This document shows, piece by piece, positions 26,934-36,998 of a DNA stretch of 64,000 nucleotides. The notes below the pieces were generated by a model, which made no database searches, was not told the origin of the DNA, and saw only the letters and a program-made list of their open reading frames with translations. Numbering within the stretch: position 1 is the stretch's first letter; each line of letters starts with the position of its first letter. The stretch spans positions 42,857-106,856 of the forward strand of contig CAKOYV010000003.1 of NCBI GenBank assembly GCA_934131005.1, read 5' to 3'. The stretch comes from an uncultured Bacilli bacterium. GTDB taxonomy: Bacteria; Bacillota_I; Bacilli_A; RF39; UBA660. The position numbers were made by a program, and so were the translations under genes.

Positions 26934-27749
26934 TTATTTATTTTTTTCGTTTAAATTAACGGCATTTATGGCCATTCCCAGAACAAATACATAGCTCATT
27001 ATATACATCCACATCATTAAAATTATAATATTAGAAATATTGCCATAAATAATGTTATAATTAGCAAAGTAATGTAGATAATAGCTAAATACGGCTGTTG
27101 CAATAGTCCAGCAAAAGGTTGTAAATAGAGCTCCATAAGTTGTTGAACTACTCTTTATTTTGGTACTTGGAGCCATAGTATAAACTAATTTTAAGGTTGC
27201 AAAGATTAAAAAGAAAGTGATAGGCCATTTTAATAAATCATATAATAATCTTACTTGGGTTATAAATTTAGTACTCTTAAACCATGAGAGAATAATTCCC
27301 CCAAAGACAGGTACTAAAAGTAAGAAAATTATTAAGAATAATGTTATTAATAGTAAGACTACTGATTTAACACGATCTTTTAGGGGATCAGTATTTTTAA
27401 TGTTATATAAAGTATTAGAGGCACTAATAATGGCATAGGTACCGTTAGAGGCTATAATTAGAGCCATTATATTAAATGTCCCCATACTAGTAGTTATTCC
27501 CTTTCCAGAAATTGCTTCAATAATTATTTTGCCAGCTTCATCTGGTAAAATATGATTTATTAAATTTATTAAGGCATTTAGAGATATTGAAAAATAAGAT
27601 GCTAATATTGCAATTAAAGTTATTACTGGTATTAGAGCTAAGACTAAAAAGAAAGCAACATTTCCAGGAAGAATACGCATCTCCATTTTGTTAAAAGAGA
27701 TGCATACTTTATGGATATACTTTTTTAGTCTTTCTTTTATTTTTTCCAT
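26934..27749 (-). CDS. YihY/BrkB family inner membrane protein
   Basis: This 271-aa protein has six helices in the YihY/virulence factor BrkB pattern: an early NVAFFLVLALIPVITLIAIL, then SNGTYAIISASNTLYNIK, and late SSSTTYGALFTTFCWTIATA and YNIIYGNISNIIILMMWMYI. Once misnamed RNase BN, these proteins are now thought to be membrane exporters or flippases of unknown substrate. It follows the GGDEF receptor gene by 4 nt on the same strand, so both are probably co-transcribed. Confidence 0.85.
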   Translation of the reverse strand: MEKIKERLKKYIHKVCISFNKMEMRILPGNVAFFLVLALIPVITLIAILASYFSISLNALINLINHILPDEAGKIIIEAISGKGITTSMGTFNIMALIIASNGTYAIISASNTLYNIKNTDPLKDRVKSVVLLLITLFLIIFLLLVPVFGGIILSWFKSTKFITQVRLLYDLLKWPITFFLIFATLKLVYTMAPSTKIKSSSTTYGALFTTFCWTIATAVFSYYLHYFANYNIIYGNISNIIILMMWMYIMSYVFVLGMAINAVNLNEKNK

Positions 27750-27753
27750 ATTA

Positions 27754-29763
27754 TCACCTATTTTTTTCCTTATTCTTTTGCATCATTGTTATTGATTCAT
27801 TTATTGCATCATCAACTGTTTTTATTTCATCTAAGATCATACTATAGCCATATTCTACCCCAAAAGAGTCACTTATTGTCCTCATCTCACGAGATAACTT
27901 CTTAGCGTATGATACTACTTGTTCTTTATCGTATCCTATCATATAAATTAAGAACTCATCGCCATCACTTCTAATTATATCTGTATTTTCTAATTGATTA
28001 TTTATTAAAATGCTTGCAACTTTTTTTATAACTTCATCGCCCATTTCACGACCATAAGTATCATTTATATCCTTTAATTTATTGATATCAAAGACAATAA
28101 TACTTTGAGGAAATATTACATTATCATCCCAATTATAAATATTATAATTTAAGTAAGTTCTATTTTTTAAAGAAGTCATTGGGTCAATATAACGTAACAT
28201 ATCATCACGACTTAAATTAAAACTATTACCTTTCTTTTTATTAATTAATAGTAAGAATAAAATGGTTATAATAATGGCAATGACAATTAAAGTTACTATT
28301 TCAAGATTTTTATTATCTTCTGCTATCATAATATCTGTATTATAGTTATATCTTATTTGATTATAATCTTGACTACTAATATAATAATTAAGCATTTTAG
28401 CAAAAGTTTCACTCTCTTGATTTAATATAAATTTATAGGTGTTATTTAAACTATTTTCATAAATTATTTTATAGTCTTTTAATTTAGCATCTTTATAATA
28501 AGTATATGTTTCTTTATCTAAAATTATGGTATCACCATTGTTTATATTTCTAATTAAATCATCTGTATTAGAAAATAGTTTGGTAGAAAGACCTAGACTG
28601 TTACATAAGTAGTATAGATTACTACTTCCTATTACAGAAATTTTTCTTGCTTTTAATCCCTTTAGAGTGCTAATGGGAATGTTTTCTTTGTTTAATACGA
28701 CATAGTCTTCATTTTTAAAGGATAAAGTTGTGATATTTTTAAGATTTAATTTTTCATAATCAAAATTAGTTAGACTAAAGTCAACGTCTCCACTTATAAG
28801 GGCATTTTTTAAATCATCTATGTTATCATATCTAGTAACTTCTATTTCAGTATTGGATATTTTTTCAAAGGCACTTAAATAATTAGAAATAGTACCAACA
28901 AATTTAGAATTTGCATAATTTTCATATGGCATATTAATTACATAGCCATATTTATATATTTTGGAATTATAGTTTTTTCTTTCAACATCTTTAGTATGAG
29001 TTGAGGCAAAATAAGTGCTTAAAAATTCATGGCTGTAATCATCATCATAATTCTTTTTTAAATAAATATTATAATATTTTTTCATAATTTCATAAACAGT
29101 TTTATTTTTAGCATGAAGAACATATTTATTATTTAGATCACTTAGATGATAAACTATATTTAAATTATTGGAAAGTATTTTTCTCATATTCATAATATTA
29201 GGCATTATAGCATACTCTACTTCTTTATTATCAAGAGCTTTTACAATATCATCTGTTGTAGCATATGCTTTAATAGTAAGATTATTTGAAAAATAATTCT
29301 TTAGTAATTCTTGGTCTTCCTCTAGAGTCGCAACATTATTTAGATTATCCAGGGAAGCTAGATTTTTATTTTTGCTTACAACAACATAATTATCACTGGC
29401 AAAAACAATATCATGTTTTTTTAATTTTTCTTGACTTTTTATAACTTTAAAAGAAAGATCACCATAAGAAACATCTTCATTTTGATAATAAGATTTTTTA
29501 CTAAAATTAATATTATATTTCTTACTAAAGCTATCTAAAAAGTCAAAGCAAATACCACTCCCATCATAAGCATATAATGGGACATCGTTGTATATATCAA
29601 CATCTATTATTGTATTTAGATTATTACTTATCCACTTTTTTTCAACAACACTAAGGCTATTGTCATCATTAGAGTATTTAGAGATTAAATAATAAAAGCT
29701 AAATAGAACTAAAAGGAATATTACAATACTCGCAATAATCCTGTTTATTTTCTTTTTTGACAT
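27754..29763 (-). CDS. Dual periplasmic-binding-protein receptor with a GGDEF-like domain
   Basis: This 669-aa membrane receptor has an N-terminal anchor helix, two tandem extracytoplasmic SBP_bac_3-like domains (about residues 55-245 and 265-465; the second contains SGDVDFSLTNFDY), a second helix (VTLIVIAIIITILFLLLI) and a C-terminal GGDEF domain. Its start is clear at DPMTSLKNRTYLN and FDINKLKDINDTYG. The signature reads SDGDEF (599-604), so the first Gly of GGDEF is Asp, and there is no upstream RxxD inhibitory site. It may sense amino acids or similar ligands. Diguanylate cyclase activity is uncertain. ATG 29763 follows AGGTGAATATT. Confidence 0.8.
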   Translation of the reverse strand: MSKKKINRIIASIVIFLLVLFSFYYLISKYSNDDNSLSVVEKKWISNNLNTIIDVDIYNDVPLYAYDGSGICFDFLDSFSKKYNINFSKKSYYQNEDVSYGDLSFKVIKSQEKLKKHDIVFASDNYVVVSKNKNLASLDNLNNVATLEEDQELLKNYFSNNLTIKAYATTDDIVKALDNKEVEYAIMPNIMNMRKILSNNLNIVYHLSDLNNKYVLHAKNKTVYEIMKKYYNIYLKKNYDDDYSHEFLSTYFASTHTKDVERKNYNSKIYKYGYVINMPYENYANSKFVGTISNYLSAFEKISNTEIEVTRYDNIDDLKNALISGDVDFSLTNFDYEKLNLKNITTLSFKNEDYVVLNKENIPISTLKGLKARKISVIGSSNLYYLCNSLGLSTKLFSNTDDLIRNINNGDTIILDKETYTYYKDAKLKDYKIIYENSLNNTYKFILNQESETFAKMLNYYISSQDYNQIRYNYNTDIMIAEDNKNLEIVTLIVIAIIITILFLLLINKKKGNSFNLSRDDMLRYIDPMTSLKNRTYLNYNIYNWDDNVIFPQSIIVFDINKLKDINDTYGREMGDEVIKKVASILINNQLENTDIIRSDGDEFLIYMIGYDKEQVVSYAKKLSREMRTISDSFGVEYGYSMILDEIKTVDDAINESITMMQKNKEKNR

Positions 29764-29772
29764 AATATTCAC

Positions 29773-30240
29773 CTAACTTTTGATAAAACTAATACCTTTA
29801 GTTTTAGGACCCTTTGTACCAGTTATTTTAAATCCTGTATCACTTTTTTTAGTACCTTGGGTTAAAATAAATTCAAAATCATAAAAATTCTTTTCTTTTT
29901 TACTAAATTCTTCTAATGATTTATTTGCTACTTCTTTAGCAGTATCTTTTGATGCTTCACTTTTGAAAATAATATCTATATAGACAATTTTTCCTTGAAC
30001 TCTAACTTTAGCAGATGAAACGCTATCATTTTTTTCAATAGTATCTTTAACGCTACTTAATTCACTTTTACTTATTTCCACTTCTTTTATACCATTTAAG
30101 CGATCACCATATTTGTCATTTCCACCTACAAAAACACTGCAAAATATGTATAAAAGTACAACGATTATAATGAATGCTAGTAAGCAAATTATAGATAATG
30201 CTTTATGCCTTGAAATTAAATCTTTGACCTTTTCTATCAT
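29773..30240 (-). CDS. Single-pass membrane protein of unknown function, 155 aa
   Basis: This protein has a short cytoplasmic N-terminus, one helix (ALSIICLLAFIIIVVLLYIF), and an exported domain of about 110 residues. The domain has a beta-alpha-beta pattern (VEISKSELSSVKDTIEKND, then KVRVQGKIVYIDIIF), a long helix and a Gly/Lys-rich end. I do not recognise the family; the alternating strands and helices recall BON-like or DUF4-type small wall-side domains. It ends 9 nt before the receptor gene on the same strand, so it may be functionally linked to it. Ribosome-binding site AGGATGTGATT. Confidence 0.5.
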   Translation of the reverse strand: MIEKVKDLISRHKALSIICLLAFIIIVVLLYIFCSVFVGGNDKYGDRLNGIKEVEISKSELSSVKDTIEKNDSVSSAKVRVQGKIVYIDIIFKSEASKDTAKEVANKSLEEFSKKEKNFYDFEFILTQGTKKSDTGFKITGTKGPKTKGISFIKS

Positions 30241-30333
30241 TTTTAATCACATCCTTTAATATACTCCTATTATACTATATTTGATTTTTAAAAGCAATTT
30301 ATATTTTTTCTACCATATAAATTGACACTTTTT

Positions 30334-31446
<1,113 letters not shown>

Positions 31447-31500
31447 TCACTTCTTTCATGTTTTAATTATACCAAATTAGGTAAAATTTGTCATTGATAT

Positions 31501-31534
31501 AAAAAAATTTGAGAAATAATTCCCAAATTTTTTT
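31501..31534 (-). terminator. Terminator of the rplM-rpsI operon
   Basis: On the minus strand AAATTTGGGAA pairs with TTCTCAAATTT around loop TTAT, then a T run. Confidence 0.82.
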
Positions 31535-31554
31535 GAATACTTTTGATAAATAGA

Positions 31555-31974
31555 TTATCTCTTTGAAAATTGTGGTGCACGACGAGCTTCTTTTAATCCT
31601 GGTTTCTTTCTTTCTTTTTGTCTTGGATCTCTTGTTATGAAACCATGTTTCTTTAAAATTGAACGGTAAGAATCTTCTCTACCTTCATTACCTTCATCAT
31701 ATTGAAGTAAAGCTCTTGTTATACCTAAACGGATTGCTCCAGTTTGTCCACTGTATCCACCACCACGAACAGTAACAATTACATCAAATGTTTCTTTGTT
31801 ATTTGTTACTTCTAATGGTTGCATTAAATCCATTACTAATACTTCATGAGGCATATACTCATGTACATCTCTACCATTTACAGTTATTTTTCCTGTACCA
31901 GGTATTAGAGTTACTCTGGCAGATGAACTTTTTCTTCTACCAGTTCCATAAAATTTTCTAGTCTTGTCTGCCAT
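31555..31974 (-). CDS. rpsI: 30S ribosomal protein uS9
   Basis: This is a 139-aa uS9. Family features are the N-terminal [33 protein letters not shown], and a basic C-terminus ending APQFSKR, whose tail reaches the ribosomal P site (usually SKR). The start codon overlaps the rplM stop (TAATG), and the ribosome-binding site GGAGGAG lies in the last rplM codons, so translation is coupled. The length is slightly above the usual 130. Confidence 0.97.
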   Translation of the reverse strand: MADKTRKFYGTGRRKSSSARVTLIPGTGKITVNGRDVHEYMPHEVLVMDLMQPLEVTNNKETFDVIVTVRGGGYSGQTGAIRLGITRALLQYDEGNEGREDSYRSILKKHGFITRDPRQKERKKPGLKEARRAPQFSKR

Positions 31975-32417
31975 TATTTTACTCCTCCTAATTCAACTTT
32001 TTTAGGTTGTTGTGCTGTATGTGGATGAACTTCTCCAGCATATACATGTAATTTTTTATACATTTGTCTACCTAATCTTCCTTTTGGAAGCATTCCCTTA
32101 ATAGCTCTTTCCATCATTTCTTCTGGATATTTTTCGATCATTTCTTTAGCAGTTCTTTCTCTTAGACCACCAACATATCTTGAATGGTTATAATATTTTT
32201 TTCCTTCTAATTTGTTTCCTGTTAATAATACTTTGTCTACATTAATAATAATAATATTATCGCCACAATCAACGTGTGGTGTGTATGTTGCTTTATGTTT
32301 TCCTCTCAACATAACAGCAGCTTTTGAAGCTACACGACCTAATGGTATATCTTTAGCGTCTATTACATACCAATCGCGAACAACTTCTTCTTTTTTTTGC
32401 ATAAATGTTGTTTTCAT
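31974..32417 (-). CDS. rplM: 50S ribosomal protein uL13
   Basis: This is a 147-aa uL13. Motifs include [18 protein letters not shown] near the N-terminus, [35 protein letters not shown], the [19 protein letters not shown] signature and HPHTAQQPK. It begins the conserved rplM-rpsI operon. The ribosome-binding site GAGGGAGAAAAA is 5' of ATG 32417. An upstream hairpin is a likely autoregulatory leader. Confidence 0.97.
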   Translation of the reverse strand: MKTTFMQKKEEVVRDWYVIDAKDIPLGRVASKAAVMLRGKHKATYTPHVDCGDNIIIINVDKVLLTGNKLEGKKYYNHSRYVGGLRERTAKEMIEKYPEEMMERAIKGMLPKGRLGRQMYKKLHVYAGEVHPHTAQQPKKVELGGVK

Positions 32418-32424
32418 TTTTTCT

Positions 32425-32500
32425 CCCTCACTAAATATAATTTAATATTTATCATCTAACTAATGTGGTCCCAATACATTAGTTGTCTGATATAAAATGT
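32425..32500 (-). promoter_or_regulatory. Probable L13 autoregulatory leader
   Basis: Just upstream of rplM the minus strand forms a perfect 9-bp hairpin, AACTAATGT / ACATTAGTT (32484-32476 and 32466-32458), with loop ATTGGGACC. It is placed like the L13 leader of Bacillota, which binds its own product. Identity is inferred from position and shape only. Confidence 0.45.
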
Positions 32501-32561
32501 ACCGATTATGATTATAATAAATATTTCGTTTTTTGTCAATGTTTTTTCTAGAAATTCTTTA

Positions 32562-33461
32562 CTATTTTCTTACTATTATTGTTGTTGTTTTATCTAGGGT
32601 TTTATATAATTTTTTGGCATCTTTTCTCATCATATTAACGCAGCCGTGACTACCACTTGTTATATAGGTTGATGAATTAAACTGGCTAGTACTACGCCAA
32701 CTTGCATCATGGAAACCTATTCCACTTTCAGTAAATGGCATCCAATAAGCGACATCGGCATTATATTTTTTCATGTGATAATCTGTTGTTTTCCAAAGTA
32801 AATGATATACTCCTGTTGGTGTATCATGAACACCTTTTAATCCAGTTACAACTCTAGTATTTAAGTTGGCTTTATTATTACGATAATAAATTAATCTTTG
32901 TTCACTTATATCTACTAGAACAAAATTAGTTGATATAGAACTTTTCTTTATATATCCATAAGTATCATTACTTATTTTTACTAAATACCATCCTGTTGAT
33001 GTTGCATCATCATAGGTATATATTTCTCCTGCTATTGCTGGTTTTAAAGCTCTACTTTTTTTATTAGCTTCGCTACGAATAATAGTTTTGCTTGTTACGA
33101 CTAAAGCATTGTTTTTAGTAGCATTATTTAAGTCAGCGTTTGGATTAGTGCTATAATTTATAGTTGTAGATTTTTTATTATTGTTGCTAGTTGAGTATAA
33201 TTTTTTATAAGTTTTATTCCCTACTATTCCATCGGTAGTTAAATTATTAGCATCTTGGAATTTTACAACACAACTATATGTTTTACTACCATAGATTCCA
33301 TCTGTCTCTAAATTACAATTCATAACTTTATTTAATTGTTCTTGTAATTTCTTTACATCACTTCCTGTTGAACCTCTTTTTAATAATTCTCTAGCATAAA
33401 CATTATTTATACTTAAGATACAAATTAAACTTACTAGTATTAATTTTATAAATTTCTTCAT
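32562..33461 (-). CDS. L,D-transpeptidase with peptidoglycan-binding and SH3-like domains
   Basis: This 299-aa secreted enzyme has a signal peptide (LILVSLICILSINNVYA), a PG_binding_1 domain (LKRGSTGSDVKKLQEQLN through TDGIVGNKTYKKL), an SH3-like domain (about residues 120-175) and a C-terminal YkuD domain. The YkuD catalytic motif SHGCVNM has the nucleophile at about Cys274, preceded by GIGFHD. Such enzymes make 3-3 cross-links in peptidoglycan or attach proteins; in spores they can act on cortex or wall. The ribosome-binding site AAGGAGGGAG supports ATG 33461. The gene is monocistronic. Confidence 0.9.
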   Translation of the reverse strand: MKKFIKLILVSLICILSINNVYARELLKRGSTGSDVKKLQEQLNKVMNCNLETDGIYGSKTYSCVVKFQDANNLTTDGIVGNKTYKKLYSTSNNNKKSTTINYSTNPNADLNNATKNNALVVTSKTIIRSEANKKSRALKPAIAGEIYTYDDATSTGWYLVKISNDTYGYIKKSSISTNFVLVDISEQRLIYYRNNKANLNTRVVTGLKGVHDTPTGVYHLLWKTTDYHMKKYNADVAYWMPFTESGIGFHDASWRSTSQFNSSTYITSGSHGCVNMMRKDAKKLYKTLDKTTTIIVRK

Positions 33462-33545
33462 TTTTTCTAAACTCCCTCCTTAAGACCTAGTATATTCTAA
33501 CTTCTAAATCTGAGAAAGTCAAGAAGAAATCTATTATTTAGAAAT

Positions 33546-34589
33546 TTATTTTTGGCCACTTGCAACTGCTTTGTTTAGAGCTTTATTTAAGGCTTTAGAT
33601 ATAACTTGACTTAGTTTATCTACTAAAAAATCTATTTCTTTGGGAGTTACTATGAGATTATAGTTAAGACTAGTTAAAACTTCGTTTATTAGCTCTATTT
33701 TTTCTTGTTCATCTAATTCACCTAATATTCCACTTATTTCTTTTTTTTCGTTTAAAGTTAAATCCTGAATGTTTTTATTATTAAGATAATTTTTATTATG
33801 AGTTACGATTAATTTATTCATAGAATAATTATTTTTGATATATGAGAGATGTTTAAAAAGATAAGTTATGGTATCATTTACGATGATAGAGCTTTCTACT
33901 ACGGTTGCTACTCCAATTGCTATTGTAGGAATACCTATTTGTTCTTTGCTAATTTCTTTCCTGTTATTGCCAATACCACTACCGGGATGAATTCCAGTAT
34001 CAGTAATTTGAATTGTTTTATTTATACGACTTATTGATGAGGATGCTAAGGCATCAATTAATATTAAAAATTTGGGTTTTATTTTATCTACAAGGCTTGT
34101 TATAATATCATAGGTTTCAATTCCTGTTGTTGCCATTACGCCTGGTGCGATAGCTGATATATTTCTAATACCTGGTTTTACTTCTGCTTTTAATTCAAAT
34201 AGATGCCTTGTTACTAAGACTTTATCTATTACTTTGGGACCAAGGCTATCAGCAGTACTATCTTTATTACCTAATCCTATTATAAGACAATTATCCTTTT
34301 CTTTAATATTTTGTTTTTTAAGAATTTTTTTTAATTCATTTTCTAGTGTATTTGTTACTTGTAGTTGATCTTCATGATTAGTTACATCTTCAAATTCAAT
34401 TGTAATATAAGTACCTGTTTTTTTATTTAATTTTTGACATAAATTATTATCTACTTCAATAGTTGTTACTTTAATATTTTCAGCTATTTTTTCAACATTT
34501 ATATATTCAGAGTTTTTTTCATTATCTAGATTTTCAATTACTAAGTCTGTTCTTATTTGGTATTTAGATAAATCAATTCTATTTTTCAT
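33546..34589 (-). CDS. gpr: Spore germination protease GPR
   Basis: This is a 347-aa aspartic-type protease that degrades small acid-soluble spore proteins when spores germinate. Typical segments are the N-terminal YQIRTDLVIE, GLGNKDSTADSLGPKV, GVMATTGIETYDI, LIDALASSSISRINKTIQI and GIHPGSGIGNNRKEIS. The N-terminal propeptide includes MKNRIDLSKYQ before the IRTDL start, as expected for the zymogen. ATG 34589 follows AAAGGTGATGATTTA. A longer reading from 34619 precedes that site. It is divergent from rpsT, a gpr-rpsT neighbourhood that also occurs in Bacillus. The substrate gene (SASP) is 6 kb away. Confidence 0.93.
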   Translation of the reverse strand: MKNRIDLSKYQIRTDLVIENLDNEKNSEYINVEKIAENIKVTTIEVDNNLCQKLNKKTGTYITIEFEDVTNHEDQLQVTNTLENELKKILKKQNIKEKDNCLIIGLGNKDSTADSLGPKVIDKVLVTRHLFELKAEVKPGIRNISAIAPGVMATTGIETYDIITSLVDKIKPKFLILIDALASSSISRINKTIQITDTGIHPGSGIGNNRKEISKEQIGIPTIAIGVATVVESSIIVNDTITYLFKHLSYIKNNYSMNKLIVTHNKNYLNNKNIQDLTLNEKKEISGILGELDEQEKIELINEVLTSLNYNLIVTPKEIDFLVDKLSQVISKALNKALNKAVASGQK

Positions 34590-34637
34590 TAAATCATCAC
34601 CTTTATATATATTTTTCACATTTTTTACATATTTTAT

Positions 34638-34666
34638 TTGCCTTTTTTTAGTTTTTTTGATAGAAT
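34638..34666 (+). promoter_or_regulatory. Sigma-A promoter of rpsT
   Basis: TTGCCT (34638-34643), a 17-nt spacer and TAGAAT (34661-34666) lie 33 nt before the rpsT start. Confidence 0.65.
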
Positions 34667-34699
34667 TGTATATAGCTTATTTTGGAAGGAGATGAAATA

Positions 34700-34969
34700 A
34701 TGGCAAATGTAGCAAATGCTAAGAAGAAAATCAAACAAATTGAAAAGAGAACTAAGTTACATCAACAGCTTAAATCAACAGCTTCTAATGCTATTAAGAG
34801 ATGCGACAAAGCTATTTTAGAGGGCGATAAGGAAGCTGCTGTTTATAATTTAAATTTAGCTATTAAGGCTCTTGACAATGCTAAATCTAAAGGTTTAGTT
34901 CATAAAAATAAAGTTGATAGAGAAAAATCTCGTTTAACTAAAAAAGTTAATAATATGGAAGTAAAATAG
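34700..34969 (+). CDS. rpsT: 30S ribosomal protein bS20
   Basis: This is an 89-aa bS20. The sequence ANVANAKKKIKQIEKRTKLH, QLKSTASNAIKRCDKAI, and LDNAKSKGLVHKNKVDREKS matches bacterial S20, with the final SRLTKKVN. The ATG at 34700 is at the right distance from GGAAGGAGATG. An upstream in-frame TTG at 34682 is part of the site. It is monocistronic with its own promoter and terminator, and divergent from gpr. Confidence 0.95.
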   Translation: MANVANAKKKIKQIEKRTKLHQQLKSTASNAIKRCDKAILEGDKEAAVYNLNLAIKALDNAKSKGLVHKNKVDREKSRLTKKVNNMEVK

Positions 34970-34986
34970 TTTTTGCTTCCTTTTTT
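34957..34986 (+). terminator. Terminator of rpsT
   Basis: A 10-bp stem GGAAGTAAAA / TTTTGCTTCC (34957-34966, 34971-34980), then T6. The last rpsT codons and stop lie in the stem and loop. Confidence 0.85.
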
Positions 34987-35123
34987 ATTTATGAAAAAAT
35001 TACTAGAAAAATTTGATTTAACTATTGATATAAAGATGAGTTTATATTATAATTTAAGTATAAGTTAATTATTTGAATATATGTAGGTGGTTGTTTGTGA
35101 TAATATAGATTGGTCGGTGTGAT

Positions 35124-36068
35124 ATGGAAAGAGCGCAAAAATTAAGTTCAGGTCAAAAAGCAATTATAACTGTCGGGGCTTTTGTTATAACATTTATTAC
35201 TATTTGTTCCTTCTTTAAAAATGATATTAAATATATAGTAAAATCTAAGAGTATTGAAAAACAGTATGGCAATATACAGGAAAATAGTTATTTTATTGAT
35301 GATAATTTTGATTATGTTAATGACTATACTAAAACTTCTGTTAATTCTAAAAGTGAAATATTTGATTCAATATATTATATAGTTAATTCTGGTCTTACAC
35401 ATGCGAAAAGGTATTGTGGTAAGAATTATAAGAGTTGTTTTGATGATATGACTAGTATTAGTAATGATGAAGAGGCTTTGAGTTTACTTAATAATTACGT
35501 TCATCCTTATAATAGTTTTGATAATATTACTTTTAATTTTGATAATGATACGATTGAAATTACAATTAAGCATACTTATAGCGATAAAGAAATTCAGACA
35601 TTAAATAAAATTGTTAATAAAGTTATTAAAGATAATATTAAGGATAATATGACTTCACGTGATAAGATTAAAGCAATTCATGATTATATAATTAATAATA
35701 CAGATTATGATACTCTTAAGACAGAAAATCCTAAAGATACTACTTATAAATCTAATACTGCTTATGGAGTTTTAGTAGAAGGTTATGGTATTTGTAGTGG
35801 TTATTCTGATGCCATGGCAATATTTTTGGATAAACTTAATTTTATAAATTATAAGATTAGTAACGATCAGCATATTTGGAATTTAGTTTACTTAGATAAT
35901 CAATGGTTACATTTAGATTTAACTTGGGATGATCCTGTTAGTGATAAGAATGTTACTAGAGATAATTACTTTTTAATTACAACGGATACTTTAAGAATGC
36001 TTGATGATAATGTTCATTATTTTAATAGCGATGTATTTCGTGAGGCAAATAAAAAGACTACTAATTAG
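35124..36068 (+). CDS. Membrane-anchored transglutaminase-like protein
   Basis: This 314-aa protein has an N-terminal anchor (AIITVGAFVITFITICSFF), an exported N-terminal domain of about 140 residues and a transglutaminase-core domain. The catalytic triad is visible as Cys in VEGYGICSGYSDAM, His in DQHIWNLVYLDNQWLHLDLT and Asp in TWDDP. Bacterial members are thiol proteases or cross-linkers at the cell surface, sometimes linked to spores or wall turnover. Ribosome-binding site GGTCGGTGTGAT. It converges with the ysxE-like gene at a shared terminator. Confidence 0.85.
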   Translation: MERAQKLSSGQKAIITVGAFVITFITICSFFKNDIKYIVKSKSIEKQYGNIQENSYFIDDNFDYVNDYTKTSVNSKSEIFDSIYYIVNSGLTHAKRYCGKNYKSCFDDMTSISNDEEALSLLNNYVHPYNSFDNITFNFDNDTIEITIKHTYSDKEIQTLNKIVNKVIKDNIKDNMTSRDKIKAIHDYIINNTDYDTLKTENPKDTTYKSNTAYGVLVEGYGICSGYSDAMAIFLDKLNFINYKISNDQHIWNLVYLDNQWLHLDLTWDDPVSDKNVTRDNYFLITTDTLRMLDDNVHYFNSDVFREANKKTTN

Positions 36069-36098
36069 TTAATTCTAACTTTTAATAGTAGTTTTTTT
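36057..36098. terminator. Bidirectional terminator between transglutaminase-like and ysxE genes
   Basis: ACTACTA and TAGTAGT form a stem with a smaller TTAG/CTAA stem inside the loop, followed by T7. It overlaps both stop codons. Confidence 0.7.
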
Positions 36099-36998
36099 AT
36101 TTGGTTTTGGTGGTGGCGTTGGAAAATAATCACTTATAAATTTTTCACTAGTGTTAAGATAATCATAAAAATGTTTTATTTTTTGACAAAGAGCGTATTC
36201 GTTAGAGGTAAATTCTATTTTTTCAGGCATTGATATTAAACAGAAAAAAAGATTTTTTTCTTCTGGTAAGAGAGGATAATGTATTTCATAATTACGAAGA
36301 AGTTCACAAAAATCTAAATTAGTATAATATTTTTTGTATAATTTTAAAATATCATATATTGGTAAATCCCTCTTACTAAAACGCCAACTAATAAGAGCTT
36401 TATTTGATGAGGCTATATAATGATCAAGACTAAGGTTATTATGAATATTCACTATTCTAATGCGTTTTTTTTGACTAATTATTTCATACCATTTATCAAT
36501 GCTATATCGGCAATAATTCAGAGCTTGAAAAACTTTACTAATATTTCTTATAAATAAATAATTTGATGGAGACATATATTCTTCTTTTTCTATTATGGTT
36601 GCTATATCATTATAATAATTAGTTAAGTACTCTGTTTTATCATGAATATCTTCATATACCTTTTTATAATAATCTTCATCTACTTCTTTATAAAATGTTG
36701 TTTTGCTATGAAGCATTGTTATTAATTTAATAATATCTAGAGAGCGCTGTTCTATGGGAAGTTCTGTATCTTCTAGATATTCATAGATATCGTAGTTATC
36801 TGTTTGATAAATTATCTTGGGAAAGTTATTAAATGATCTTGAAGTTAAATATTTAAAAAGTGAATTTAAATCTTTATCTCTTCTTTTTATCACAAATTTT
36901 AAAGAATTACTTTCAATAATTCTAACATTTTTTTTAATAGTTATTTTTTTGGTAATAATATTTTCTCTATCAAAAAGATCTCTTATCTCTTTATTCAT
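36075..36998 (-). CDS. ysxE: CotS/YsxE-type spore coat protein with a kinase-like fold
   Basis: This 307-aa protein resembles the CotS family of spore coat proteins, which share the aminoglycoside phosphotransferase-like kinase fold. A first-lobe segment FVIKRRDKDLNSLFKYLTSR is followed by IIYQTDNYDIYEYLED, a helical middle, then VNIHNNLSLDHYIASSNKAL, which aligns with the catalytic loop but reads HNNLSLDH rather than HGDLHxxN, so it may lack activity. It overlaps the SpoVID gene by 8 nt, exactly as spoVID-ysxE are paired in Bacillus. The name is taken from that synteny. Confidence 0.75.
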   Translation of the reverse strand: MNKEIRDLFDRENIITKKITIKKNVRIIESNSLKFVIKRRDKDLNSLFKYLTSRSFNNFPKIIYQTDNYDIYEYLEDTELPIEQRSLDIIKLITMLHSKTTFYKEVDEDYYKKVYEDIHDKTEYLTNYYNDIATIIEKEEYMSPSNYLFIRNISKVFQALNYCRYSIDKWYEIISQKKRIRIVNIHNNLSLDHYIASSNKALISWRFSKRDLPIYDILKLYKKYYTNLDFCELLRNYEIHYPLLPEEKNLFFCLISMPEKIEFTSNEYALCQKIKHFYDYLNTSEKFISDYFPTPPPKPNKKTTIKS

